From contig NZ_RMVG01000022.1 of NCBI RefSeq assembly GCF_003813865.1, positions 1 through 64,000 of the forward strand: DNA of 64,000 nt, given 5' to 3'. Numbering within the stretch: position 1 is the first letter of the stretch; each line of letters begins with the position of its first letter. The notes beneath the pieces are model-generated. The model did not search any database. It was given only the letters and a program-made list of their open reading frames with translations, and was not told where the DNA came from. A program made the position numbers and the translations under genes. The DNA is from Candidatus Pantoea deserta (lineage in GTDB: Bacteria > Pseudomonadota > Gammaproteobacteria > Enterobacterales > Enterobacteriaceae). Of the stretch, positions 8,241 to 16,937 are shown one piece after another.

Positions 8241-9569
8241 TTACATCATCTGCGGCTCACGAATCGCATTGCCTTTAGCGAAGCGGTCCAGCCGGTAAGG
8301 CGTAATATCGGTAAACGGCTGCTGGCGGGTGATTAACTGCGCGCACAGCAGCCCTGCACCGGGACCAATACCGAAACCGTGGCCGCTAAAGCCAGACGCG
8401 ATAAACAGACCCGGCACGCTTTGCATCTCATCGATGACCGGCACCAGATCGGGCGTCGTATCAATCCAGCCGCCCCAGGCGTGATCGATTTTAATCCCCT
8501 CAAGCGCCGGGAACGCCTTCACCAGCGTGCGCAGCGCCTCATCCAGAATCTGCCGATCCGGTTTGGGATCGAGCACGCGAATTTTCTCAAAGGGCGAAAC
8601 CGCATGGTTTGACCAGCCGCCTGCGGCCTCTGGTCCGTTAAAGAATGAGCCGTTGAGGCGAAGCTTGAGCTTTTTGGCGATTTTGCTGCGGTACATCGGA
8701 TAAAACTTTGCTGCATAGCGGATATTCTGGGGAGCCAGATCGAGCTGGCCTCGTCCGGGAACGGCAACCGTGTAACTTCCGTCCAGGCGGCGACGGATGC
8801 AAAGCTCCGGCATACTCAGGCAGCCCTGAATCACCTCCGGCGCGACCGTGGTTTTAAACGCGGTGCCGAGAATATTGGCGCTGGGCAGCTCAATGCCATA
8901 CTGCTTACAAAAACGCGAACTCCACGCGCCGCCGCAGCAGATCACCTGGCTGGCGCGCACGCGACCGCGCTCAGTCCAGACGCCAGAAACCCGACCGGCG
9001 CTGACATCCAGCCCGCGCACTGCGCAGCGCTGATGAATGGATGCGCCGAGCTTTTGCGCGCCAGCGGCGATCGCGGGCGCAGCCAGCGACGGCTCCGCTC
9101 GTCCGTCGGTCGGCGACCAGATACCGCCTACCCACTGCGCGCTATCGCCCAGCCGTTTATGCACTTCTTGCGCCGACAGCAGGTGGCTGACGAAACCGAT
9201 CTGTTTCGCCTGCTTACCCCAGGTTTCCCAGCGCGCCACGTCCGCCTCGCTGTGCGTGCCGTAGAGAATGCCGCTGCGGCGAAAGCCGAGATCGCTGCCA
9301 ATTTCACTACTCAGCTCTTCCCAGCGTTGCAGGCTGCGCATCGCCAGCGGCAGCTCATAGATGTCGCGGTTCTGCTGTCTGACCCAGCCCCAGTTACGCC
9401 CCGACTGCTCGCCGCCAATGACGCCTTTCTCGAACAGCGCCACCGAAACGCCCTGCTTCGCCAGCTCATAGGTGACGGAGGTGCCGATAATGCCGCCGCC
9501 AATCACAATCACATCAACCTGCTCAGGAAACGCCGGGCTGTCAGGGACAGCATTGATTTTTATGCGCAT
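8241..9569 (-). CDS. FAD-dependent oxidoreductase, DAO family (amino acid/amine oxidase-like)
   Basis: A 442-residue D-amino-acid-oxidase/sarcosine-oxidase (DAO fold) flavoprotein. The FAD-binding motif VIVIGGGIIGTSVTYELAKQG is near residue 20, followed by ESGRN-type SGRNWGWVRQQNRD, and the C-terminal SGFSGHGFGIGPGAG closes the FAD site. Such enzymes (for example PuuB and opine or sarcosine oxidases) deaminate amines or N-alkyl amino acids. It is last in a minus-strand operon with the ABC binding protein and the XRE-cupin regulator, which suggests that it oxidises the imported substrate. The substrate is not readable from the sequence. Confidence 0.85.
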   Translation of the reverse strand: MRIKINAVPDSPAFPEQVDVIVIGGGIIGTSVTYELAKQGVSVALFEKGVIGGEQSGRNWGWVRQQNRDIYELPLAMRSLQRWEELSSEIGSDLGFRRSGILYGTHSEADVARWETWGKQAKQIGFVSHLLSAQEVHKRLGDSAQWVGGIWSPTDGRAEPSLAAPAIAAGAQKLGASIHQRCAVRGLDVSAGRVSGVWTERGRVRASQVICCGGAWSSRFCKQYGIELPSANILGTAFKTTVAPEVIQGCLSMPELCIRRRLDGSYTVAVPGRGQLDLAPQNIRYAAKFYPMYRSKIAKKLKLRLNGSFFNGPEAAGGWSNHAVSPFEKIRVLDPKPDRQILDEALRTLVKAFPALEGIKIDHAWGGWIDTTPDLVPVIDEMQSVPGLFIASGFSGHGFGIGPGAGLLCAQLITRQQPFTDITPYRLDRFAKGNAIREPQMM

Positions 9570-9596
9570 ATAATAACCTTTTTTGCTTCAGCGCGT

Positions 9597-10202
9597 TCAG
9601 AGATGCTGTTCCGGCGGAACATGCATGATCCACAATACTCTGGCGTCGCTATCCGTATGGTTGAAAATGTTGTGCGGCAGATGGCTCCTGAACTGAAAGC
9701 TGTCGCCGGTCATCAGACGCGCGGTGTCGCCATTGATCTCCAGCGTCAGCTCGCCTGACAGAACAAGTCCCGCTTTCTCGCCCTTGCCGAGCAGCATCTC
9801 GTCAGAACGCACGCCCGGCGGAATATGGATCACCATAAACTGCATGTCATGATCGCCTGAAGGCGACAGCATCTCTTTGGCGATGCCGCGCTTGCCGACA
9901 TTGAAGTGCGGCCTTGCTTCGCAGCGGCGCACATAGTGTTCCGCGCCGCCTGGCGTCATCTCGCGCTCTTCCAGAAACGCGGACAGCGGCACCTTCAGCA
10001 CCAGACGCAACTGCTCCAGCACCCGTACGGTGGGATTGGTCAGGTTGCGTTCTATCTGGCTGATAGCGCCCGCTGAGACGTTCGCCAGCAGCGCCAGTTC
10101 GTTGATAGTGAGATGACGCGCCTTACGCAGCGTTTTCAGTCGCGACCCGATGTCCGTTTCGGCGGCACCCTCTTCCGCCCTGTTTTGCGATGCATTTTTC
10201 AT
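9597..10202 (-). CDS. XRE-cupin transcriptional regulator (PuuR-like)
   Basis: A 201-residue two-domain regulator: an XRE helix-turn-helix (about residues 18-72, with NVSAGAISQIERNLTNPTV as the recognition region) and a C-terminal cupin (about 120-195, GEKAGLVLSGELTLEINGD). This matches the PuuR/SutR type, which senses a small metabolite in the cupin and represses catabolic genes. It lies between the binding-protein gene (46-base gap) and the oxidoreductase gene (27-base gap). The twin TTCAYTATAATGAA sites in the divergent promoter region are its likely operators; they share the TATAATGAA core I recall for E. coli PuuR. Confidence 0.88.
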   Translation of the reverse strand: MKNASQNRAEEGAAETDIGSRLKTLRKARHLTINELALLANVSAGAISQIERNLTNPTVRVLEQLRLVLKVPLSAFLEEREMTPGGAEHYVRRCEARPHFNVGKRGIAKEMLSPSGDHDMQFMVIHIPPGVRSDEMLLGKGEKAGLVLSGELTLEINGDTARLMTGDSFQFRSHLPHNIFNHTDSDARVLWIMHVPPEQHL

Positions 10203-10248
10203 CTTGTGCTTTTCCTTTGCCGTCGCGCCTGTTTACCGTGGCGATCAA

Positions 10249-11013
10249 TCAGGGCATACCCCATTTATCTTTAATGGCTTGCAACGAGCCGTCCTGCTTC
10301 ATGGCGGTCAGGGCGCTGTCAATTTCCGCCAGCAGCTTGTCATTGCCTTTTTTCACGCCAAACGCCATAGGAGAGACATGTTCCGGCTTATAGCCTTCCA
10401 CCACGTGCATCCCTTTCAGCCCGCCCGCTTTTGCCTGGGCTTTCAGAATGGGGTAATCGTTCATGCCGGCCGCAATGCGGCCCAGCGAGAGATCCCGAGT
10501 CATATCCGCCGGGCTGTCATATACCTTTACCTCTTTAGCGATACCGCTTTGCATCAGGCTTTGCGTGTAATCCGTCCCGGCCATGGTGCCGACGATTTCG
10601 CCTTTAAGATCCTGCCAGGAATCATATTTTTTGCTGTTATCGTCACGCACCACCAGCCCTGCGCCAAAGGCCGTGACCGGCTGCGAGAAACCGATACGTT
10701 TCGCTCGTTCAGGGGTAGGCGTCATACCGGCGACGATCATATCGATCTTGCCGGCGATAACCGACTGAATCAGCGTGGAAAAAGGCACGGCGGTGAAATC
10801 CACGTCAAGATGCTGGCGTTTCGCCACCTCGGCCGCGACTTCGGGCATAAAGCCCTCGATTTTACCGCTCTGGGTATTCAGAAAGGTGGTGGGCGCGCTG
10901 GAAGGCGGTGAACCCGCCGTCAGCGCAGCGGCCTGCGCATCCATGCTAACCGTGGCGGCAATACTCATTGCTACACATAAACTAAGAAAAAGCTTGCGGC
11001 GGACAGCAGACAT
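10249..11013 (-). CDS. Amino-acid ABC transporter substrate-binding protein
   Basis: A 254-residue family-3 periplasmic binding protein (HisJ/GlnH type). A Sec signal peptide ends at AQA with Ala next (about residue 28). GFMPEVAAEVAKR, the IVAGMTPTPERAKRIGFSQPV signature and GTDYT are typical of amino-acid binders. It is the first gene of the minus-strand operon, with AGGAGTGAG before its ATG. Its permease and ATPase are encoded divergently from 11304, so the transporter is split across one regulatory region. The ligand is probably a polar amino acid or amine; which one is unknown. Confidence 0.9.
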   Translation of the reverse strand: MSAVRRKLFLSLCVAMSIAATVSMDAQAAALTAGSPPSSAPTTFLNTQSGKIEGFMPEVAAEVAKRQHLDVDFTAVPFSTLIQSVIAGKIDMIVAGMTPTPERAKRIGFSQPVTAFGAGLVVRDDNSKKYDSWQDLKGEIVGTMAGTDYTQSLMQSGIAKEVKVYDSPADMTRDLSLGRIAAGMNDYPILKAQAKAGGLKGMHVVEGYKPEHVSPMAFGVKKGNDKLLAEIDSALTAMKQDGSLQAIKDKWGMP

Positions 11014-11052
11014 AACTCACTCCTGGTTCATCGGAAAAGGGCGGACGTCTTA

Positions 11053-11066
11053 TTCACTATAATGAA
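11053..11066. promoter_or_regulatory. Operator copy 1 of the XRE-cupin regulator (proposed)
   Basis: TTCACTATAATGAA, one mismatch from a perfect palindrome, within a repeated TATTCAYTATAATGAAA block. It lies 40 bases upstream of the binding-protein start, in the promoter position of the leftward operon. Its partner lies 190 bases away. Confidence 0.65.
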
Positions 11067-11242
11067 ATTAATGCTGCCGCTGTCAACGTTTTATTTTATG
11101 AAAATGTCGCACCTCACAGAATGCTGGAAAAGGCGTTGCTTTAACCACGACGCCCATCTATAGCTGATGCTTATGCGGGTAATAAGTAATTGCTATCTCG
11201 CTTGCAGGGGTATTTATTGACAGCGCTTAGCGAACAAAGATA

Positions 11243-11256
11243 TTCATTATAATGAA
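11243..11256. promoter_or_regulatory. Operator copy 2 of the XRE-cupin regulator (proposed)
   Basis: TTCATTATAATGAA is a perfect 14-bp palindrome 48 bases upstream of the permease start, in the promoter position of the rightward operon. It repeats copy 1 with one base changed. The TATAAT core overlaps a possible -10 element. The 175 bases between the two copies hold no gene that I can support. Confidence 0.7.
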
Positions 11257-11303
11257 ACACGATAGCCCCGACATGCGTTGTGCTGAACGATCAGGAGCTT
11301 AAG

Positions 11304-11954
11304 ATGGACTGGAGCAGCATTCATACCTACCTGCCCTTTTTACTTAAAGGGGCCGAAATGACGATCGCCATCACGCTAATATCGCTGGTGATCAGTACGC
11401 CGCTGGGACTGATATTTGCGGCGGCAAAGATGTGTCCGTGGAAAATTATTTCCTGGCCGGTGGCGGCAATTATTAATATTACGCGCGGCCTGCCCATGAT
11501 AGTGGTGCTGTTTTATATCTACTTTGTCTTCCCGGATATTGGAATTACCCTGACCTCTTTTCAGGCCAGCGTCATTGGCATTGCCTTTTGTTTTTCTACC
11601 TATATCGCGGAAATATTTCGTGCAGGCATTGAATCCGTCGATCGCGGCCAGCTTGAAGCGGCGCGCTCGATGGGCATGGGGCTGGGCAAAGCGATGCGCC
11701 GCGTGATTCTGCCTCAGGCGTTTCACGTTGCGCTGCCGCCTTACAGCAATACGCTGGTGATGATGCTCAAAGATTCCGCGCTGGCCTCAACTATCGCCGT
11801 CACGGAGATGACCCGACAGGGCCAGCTGATCGCGGCCTCGACCTTTGATAACACTACGGTCTATACGCTGGTGGCGGTGCTCTACCTGCTGTTGTGTATG
11901 CCGCTGATGGCGATGACCAGGCGGCTGGAAAAACGCCAGATTAAAGGAGCCTGA
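11304..11954 (+). CDS. Amino-acid ABC transporter permease (HisM/HisQ type)
   Basis: A 216-residue inner-membrane permease of the polar amino-acid ABC family with about five helices. The coupling-helix motif near the middle (FRAGIESVDRGQLEAARSMGM) is the EAA loop that docks on the ATPase. The N-terminal GAEMTIAITLISLVISTPLG is typical of the family. The ATG at 11304 is preferred over a GTG at 11280 because AGGAG lies six bases before it. The stop TGA is followed at once by the ATPase ATG, so the two are co-translated. A single permease gene suggests a homodimer. Confidence 0.92.
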   Translation: MDWSSIHTYLPFLLKGAEMTIAITLISLVISTPLGLIFAAAKMCPWKIISWPVAAIINITRGLPMIVVLFYIYFVFPDIGITLTSFQASVIGIAFCFSTYIAEIFRAGIESVDRGQLEAARSMGMGLGKAMRRVILPQAFHVALPPYSNTLVMMLKDSALASTIAVTEMTRQGQLIAASTFDNTTVYTLVAVLYLLLCMPLMAMTRRLEKRQIKGA

Positions 11955-12722
11955 ATGATCGAAATCAATGAGGTGCATAAAAAATTTGGCCGGGTGGAAG
12001 TGTTGAAAGGCGTGAGCTTCACCGTCAGCGCCGGCGAAGTGGTTTGTCTTATCGGTCCCTCTGGTTCTGGTAAATCCACTATCCTGCGCTGTATTAACGG
12101 CCTTGAGACCTATGAAGGCGGCGACATTCGCGTGCTGGGTCAACGCGTGAACAGTCGCCACAAAAGCATCAACGATCTGCGCCGCCAGATTGGCATGGTA
12201 TTCCAGCGCTTTAATCTGTTTCCACACCGCAGCGTGCTGGAAAACGTGATGGAAGGTCCCATCCATGTTAACGGCGAATCGCGCGCGGAAGCGGAAAAGC
12301 GCGCTAAATCGCTGCTGGAGCTGGTAGGACTGGCGGATAAGATCAATGCCTGGCCAACCCAGCTTTCCGGCGGACAGCAGCAGCGCGTGGCCATCGCACG
12401 CACGCTGGCGCTTCAGCCCAGGGCGATACTCTTCGACGAGCCGACCTCAGCGCTTGATCCGGAACTGGTGGGAGAAGTGCTCCAGGTGATGCGCACCCTG
12501 GCGCGTGAAGGGATGACGATGATTGTCGTCACTCACGAAATGCAGTTCGCCCGTGAAGTAGCCGATCGCGTCTGCTTTTTGCACAGCGGGCAGATTGTCG
12601 AACAGGGTCCGGCGCAGCAACTTCTGCTGCATCCGCAGGAAGCCCGCACGCAGGACTTTCTGCGCCGCGTGCTGGGCAGAAGCGACGTCGCCACCTGCGC
12701 CCGCTGTCGGGAGGCAGTTTAG
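11955..12722 (+). CDS. Amino-acid ABC transporter ATP-binding protein (GlnQ/HisP type)
   Basis: A 255-residue ABC ATPase: Walker A GPSGSGKST near residue 34, Q-loop in GMVFQRFNLFPH, signature LSGGQQQR, Walker B ILFDEP followed by TSALDPE, and the switch His in VTHEMQ. It powers uptake with the permease immediately upstream and the binding protein encoded divergently. It starts directly after the permease stop codon. The last 15 residues add an unusual CARCRE motif after the usual family end. Confidence 0.94.
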   Translation: MIEINEVHKKFGRVEVLKGVSFTVSAGEVVCLIGPSGSGKSTILRCINGLETYEGGDIRVLGQRVNSRHKSINDLRRQIGMVFQRFNLFPHRSVLENVMEGPIHVNGESRAEAEKRAKSLLELVGLADKINAWPTQLSGGQQQRVAIARTLALQPRAILFDEPTSALDPELVGEVLQVMRTLAREGMTMIVVTHEMQFAREVADRVCFLHSGQIVEQGPAQQLLLHPQEARTQDFLRRVLGRSDVATCARCREAV

Positions 12723-13141
12723 CGACGCTTTTGTGACGCGTTGGTTAAAACCCGACGCGCCGCAAGCGCGGGCACGCAGAACCTTTAATCTCAGGATGTT
12801 AGACAGCCTTTACCCATCTACCGCTTGCCTCTTTTGCCGCTTTGCTTTTTTCTTTTTGCTTCAATTACTTGTGAGAAAACCGAGCAGGGTTATACTTCAG
12901 TCTACGGTGGTTGCTCACCGATACTAACAACTTAACGTCCTGTTTTACTGCTTACGGGGTAACGCTTTTCCAGCGTCCAGGCTCTGTTCAGTCGCCTGCC
13001 CGTCTTGTTTTCCTGACAGGGAAATCACATCAGCAACGCTGAGCTATTCAGCTCACTCCATCCTGATCACGACGCCGGGAAGATCGCTTCTTGTGCACCA
13101 GTGTGGATTTCCTTTTCCCGATTTTTTACAGGGGGGACGCG
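12723..13141. other. Non-coding region upstream of the three-domain fusion gene
   Basis: There is no credible gene here. It contains a T-rich stretch near 12830-12870 and presumably the promoter of the fusion gene. GGTGGTTGCTCACC near 12905 is a short imperfect inverted repeat. No clear terminator for the ABC operon is visible. Confidence 0.4.
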
Positions 13142-16100
13142 ATGTTGCCTTTTTCTAGCTTCTGGCAGGCCGGATACGAAGGAGCCGACCACATTAATAC
13201 TGCGGGTCAGCGCCTGGTGATGGATGCCCTGACCGATCATCAGACGCAGTTTCACAGCGATTACGCGGCGTTACAGCACTTCGGCATTCGCTCCGTGCGC
13301 GAAAGCATAGGCTGGCGGCAGGCGGAGGCAGACCCTGAACAGACCTTTGCGGTGCTGCGCGCCAAGATGCAGGCGGCGCATGAGCTGGGCATCCAGATTA
13401 ACTGGACCTTCTGCCACTACGGCTGGCCAGAGGATATCGATCTTTTTTCGCCTGATTTTGTCTCGCGCTTCGCCGCCTTCTGCCAGCGTATCGCGACCTT
13501 CCTCGCGCCCTGGTATACCCGGCCGCCCGTCTATTCGCCCATGAATGAGATTTCATTTCTCAGCTGGGGACTCTCCGTCGGGCTGTTCGGCAACCACCGC
13601 GACGCCGATCCCGATGCGATCAAACGTCAGCTGGTGCGCGCGACACTGGCGGGCTGCGATGCCATCTGGCTGGCAGACCCGCGGGCGCGCTTTCTTCATT
13701 GCGATCCTGTTATCTATCTGGTTCCCGATGAAGAGAGCGATGCCAGTCGGCAGCTTACGGCGGATCTCAATGCCGCGCAGTTTCAGGCCTGGGACATGCT
13801 GAGCGGCGCGCGCGAACCGGAACTGGGCGGCGCGCCGCGCTACCTCGATATTATCGGCGCCAACTACTATCACGCCAATCAGTGGGAGGTTAACTCGAAC
13901 CAGCGTCTGGCGTGGCATCTGGGCGATCGTCGCCGGAAGCCGCTGCACAAGATGCTGACAGAATTGCATCAGCGCTATCAGCGTCCTGTTTTGCTGGCGG
14001 AGACCAGCCATGTCGGCAGCGGCCGTCCGGCATGGATGGCGCATATCACCGCTCAGGTCGCTCAGGCGCAACTGGCGGGCTGCCAGATCCTGGGCGTCTG
14101 TATTTACCCTGTTATTGAAAGTCCTCTCTGGGAAGATCCCCTCCATTGGCCGCGAAGCGGACTCTGGGACGTCGCCCCTGATTTTACGCGTCTGTTACAC
14201 CAGCCAACCGCCGCAGCACTGCGGCAATCACAACGTTCGCTTCACCGATTTCATGCTTTTCCGACACCGGCCAGCGGGCCACAGGAGCTTCGTATGAAAC
14301 ATTCTGTTTTGGTGGTTTTTAGTCATCTTCGCTGGGGTTTTGTCTTTCAACGTCCACAGCATTTAATGTCACGACTTGCGCAGCACTATCGCATCCTGTT
14401 TATCGAGGAGCCGGTTTATCAATCTGGCGAGGCGGGACTACGACAGCATTCGCCCGCGCCGAACGTTACCGTTATCGAACCGCATACCGATGTTGACGCG
14501 CCAGGCTTTCACGATAGTCAGATCGCCGTGCTGCAACCCTTGCTGGCGTCGCTGCTGGAGAAGGATGAGCAGCCGCTGGTGTGGTTTTATACGCCCATGG
14601 CGCTGCCGCTGCTGAACTGTTTTAATCCCGGCGCCATTATTTATGACTGCATGGACGAGCTTTCTGCTTTTCAGATGGCTCCGCGCCAGCTTCAGCAGCG
14701 TGAATCGGCCCTGCTGAGTCGCGCTGATGTGGTCTTTACGGGCGGTACCAGCCTGTATGAAGCCAAGAAACATCGCCACCAGAACGTGTTTTGTTTTCCC
14801 AGCAGCGTTGATGCCGCCCATTTTGAACAGGCGCTCGATCGCAGCAACGGTCATCCGCTACAGGACAATCTTCCCCGGCCAAGACTGGGCTATTACGGCG
14901 TTATTGATGAGCGTATGGACATCGCGCTTATTGCTGAGCTGGCCGACGCGCATCCCGACTGGCAGATCGTTATGGTCGGGCCTGTGGTAAAAATCGATCC
15001 AGCCGGTCTGCCGCAGCGCGCGAATCTGCACTGGTTCGGCCAGCAGCCTTATGAAGCGCTGCCGCACTTTTTAGCCGGCTGGGACCTCTGCCTGATGCCT
15101 TTCGCGCTTAACGCTTCCACGCGCTTTATCAGCCCGACCAAGGTGCTGGAATATATGGCCGCGCAGTTGCCGATCGTCAGCACCGCCGTGCCGGATGTCG
15201 TCCGTCATTTTACCGGCGTGGTGAGCATTGCGGATACGCCCCAGGGTTTTATCCATGCCTGTGAAGCGGCGTTACAGCTGAGTGAGGAACAGCGGCGTGA
15301 ACAGGCGGCGCAGATGGCGGCGATCGTAGCCGACACCTCGTGGGATCACACCGCAGAGCAGATGCAGGCGCAGATCGCCGGGCTGCGCGATAGGGTGGTA
15401 CAGCCGGTGGCTGCCGTTGACGTGGCTGAAACCAGCGAGCCGGTGCATGCCGTTTCGCTGCGTCCGGTAGAGTGCCTGATACTGGGGGCGGGTCCGACCG
15501 GATTAAGCGCGGGCTATCACTACGGCAAGGGCGCGGTGGTGCTGGAGAAAAATGCCGCGCCAGGCGGCTGGTGCCGTTCGATCGAGGATAAAGGGTTCAC
15601 CTTTGATTACGCCGGCCACATTATGTTTTCCAACGACCCTTATGTGCTTCAGCTCTATGACAAACTGCTGGGCGATAACCTCCACTGGCAAACGCGCGAA
15701 GCTTGGGTTTACAGCCACGGTGTCTTTACGCGCTACCCTTTTCAGTCCGCGCTGCATGGACTACCGGCTGAAGTGATTGGCGAATGCGTGCTGGGAGCGA
15801 TTGAAGCGCGTTACGGTGTCACCAATAGTCAGGATCCAGCGCCAATCAGCGCGGTAAGGCTGGCCGCCAACAGCACCTGTCGGGACTGCTGCGCCGATGG
15901 GGTGTTGGGCAACGAGGCGACGGGACCGGCCGGTGCGGATGAGCCGGAGGAAGATTTTGAGAATTTTATCTTTCGCACCTGGGGTAAAGGGATCGCGCGT
16001 CACTTTGCCGTTCCCTATAACCGCAAGTTGTGGAAAACGCCCCTGGCGGAAATGGAAACCTCCTGGCTCGGCGGTCGCGTTCCTCTGCCGGATCTGCAAC

Positions 16101-16897
16101 AGATTATCTCCGGGGCGCTGGCGCCGCTGGCCAGGCCGGTGGGTCCAAATGCCCGCTTTGGCTATCCGAAACGCGGTGGCTTCCAGGCACTGATGAATGG
16201 TTTTCTGCCGCATCTGAACTGTGCGCTGGAAACCCGCGCTGAGATTGTCGAGGTCCAGCCGCAAACGCGCAGCGTTATCCTTAAAGACGGACGTCACTAT
16301 CACTACGAGCAGCTGATCAGCACCCTGCCGCTGCCGGAGCTGGTGCGGCTGATGGGCACGCGCGCGCCCGAAGCGGTGCAAAAAGCCGCCTCGATGCTGC
16401 GTCACGTCTCGGTGCGCTGCGTCAACCTTGGCATTGGGCGGGCGAATCTGAGTGACAAGCACTGGATTTACTATCCAGGCGATACGCTGTTTCACCGTAT
16501 TTTCCTTCAGGGGAACGCCAGTCCGGAGTGCAATCCGGAAGGCGGCTTTGGGCTGACCTGCGAGATTACTTATCGTGCCGATCAGCCTCTGCCCTGTGAG
16601 GGTGAGGCGCTGATTCAGCGCTGTATCGATGACTGCATCCGCGTCGGCATAATTCGCGAAGACGACGTTATCCTGACGGCAAATGAGGTCGATATGCCCT
16701 ACGCCTATGTGGTTTACGATCATCACCGTAAGGCCAACGTGTCCCTGATCCGTAGCTGGCTGGCCGCGCAGGGTATCCACCTCTCCGGCCGCTACAGCGA
16801 ATGGGAGTATTACAACTCCGACCATGCTTTCCTGGCAGGTAAGCGCGCGGCGGAATCGGTGAAAGCGCTACTGAACGAGCGCAAAACCACGGCGTAG
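13142..16897 (+). CDS. Three-domain fusion: glycoside hydrolase, glycosyltransferase and FAD/UDP-galactopyranose-mutase-like protein
   Basis: One uninterrupted 1251-residue frame. Residues 1-380 form a clan-A TIM-barrel hydrolase (GH1/GH5-like) with Glu136 in SPMNEIS and Glu287 in LLAETSH as likely acid/base and nucleophile. Residues about 385-760 form a GT-B glycosyltransferase beginning MKHSVLVVFSHLRWGFVFQRP, with the RPQHL motif seen in TuaH-like enzymes and a donor-site region SPTKVLEYMAAQLPIVST. Residues 776-1251 hold an FAD-binding fold (LILGAGPTGLSAGYHYGKG, then PGGWCRSIEDKGFTFDYAGH) like UDP-galactopyranose mutase or protoporphyrinogen oxidase. There is no signal peptide, so it is probably cytoplasmic. 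GGGGGG precedes the ATG at 13142. An in-frame internal ATG with its own Shine-Dalgarno sits exactly at the hydrolase/transferase join. It probably makes or edits a glycan; the product is unknown. Confidence 0.8.
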   Translation: MLPFSSFWQAGYEGADHINTAGQRLVMDALTDHQTQFHSDYAALQHFGIRSVRESIGWRQAEADPEQTFAVLRAKMQAAHELGIQINWTFCHYGWPEDIDLFSPDFVSRFAAFCQRIATFLAPWYTRPPVYSPMNEISFLSWGLSVGLFGNHRDADPDAIKRQLVRATLAGCDAIWLADPRARFLHCDPVIYLVPDEESDASRQLTADLNAAQFQAWDMLSGAREPELGGAPRYLDIIGANYYHANQWEVNSNQRLAWHLGDRRRKPLHKMLTELHQRYQRPVLLAETSHVGSGRPAWMAHITAQVAQAQLAGCQILGVCIYPVIESPLWEDPLHWPRSGLWDVAPDFTRLLHQPTAAALRQSQRSLHRFHAFPTPASGPQELRMKHSVLVVFSHLRWGFVFQRPQHLMSRLAQHYRILFIEEPVYQSGEAGLRQHSPAPNVTVIEPHTDVDAPGFHDSQIAVLQPLLASLLEKDEQPLVWFYTPMALPLLNCFNPGAIIYDCMDELSAFQMAPRQLQQRESALLSRADVVFTGGTSLYEAKKHRHQNVFCFPSSVDAAHFEQALDRSNGHPLQDNLPRPRLGYYGVIDERMDIALIAELADAHPDWQIVMVGPVVKIDPAGLPQRANLHWFGQQPYEALPHFLAGWDLCLMPFALNASTRFISPTKVLEYMAAQLPIVSTAVPDVVRHFTGVVSIADTPQGFIHACEAALQLSEEQRREQAAQMAAIVADTSWDHTAEQMQAQIAGLRDRVVQPVAAVDVAETSEPVHAVSLRPVECLILGAGPTGLSAGYHYGKGAVVLEKNAAPGGWCRSIEDKGFTFDYAGHIMFSNDPYVLQLYDKLLGDNLHWQTREAWVYSHGVFTRYPFQSALHGLPAEVIGECVLGAIEARYGVTNSQDPAPISAVRLAANSTCRDCCADGVLGNEATGPAGADEPEEDFENFIFRTWGKGIARHFAVPYNRKLWKTPLAEMETSWLGGRVPLPDLQQIISGALAPLARPVGPNARFGYPKRGGFQALMNGFLPHLNCALETRAEIVEVQPQTRSVILKDGRHYHYEQLISTLPLPELVRLMGTRAPEAVQKAASMLRHVSVRCVNLGIGRANLSDKHWIYYPGDTLFHRIFLQGNASPECNPEGGFGLTCEITYRADQPLPCEGEALIQRCIDDCIRVGIIREDDVILTANEVDMPYAYVVYDHHRKANVSLIRSWLAAQGIHLSGRYSEWEYYNSDHAFLAGKRAAESVKALLNERKTTA
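14283..14296 (+). promoter_or_regulatory. Internal ribosome binding site and ATG inside the fusion gene
   Basis: AGGAG at 14283-14287 is followed 6 bases later by an in-frame ATG at 14294 (codon 385), which begins the glycosyltransferase domain with MKHSVLVVF. This is either the fossil of a formerly separate gene or a live internal start giving a shorter transferase-FAD protein. Confidence 0.5.
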
Positions 16898-16901
16898 CGA
16901 C

Positions 16902-16937
16902 AAGGGTCGCCTGACAAACCGCAGGCGACCCTTTTTT
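16902..16937 (+). terminator. Rho-independent terminator after the fusion gene
   Basis: AAGGGTCGCCTG and CAGGCGACCCTT form a perfect 12-bp stem with an 8-base loop and run into TTTTTT. It begins five bases past the stop codon. Confidence 0.92.

Noticed and set aside
15761..16825. 354-codon antisense frame in the fusion gene
   Set aside because: The sense frame encodes a clear FAD domain; the antisense product is low-complexity and unrecognised.
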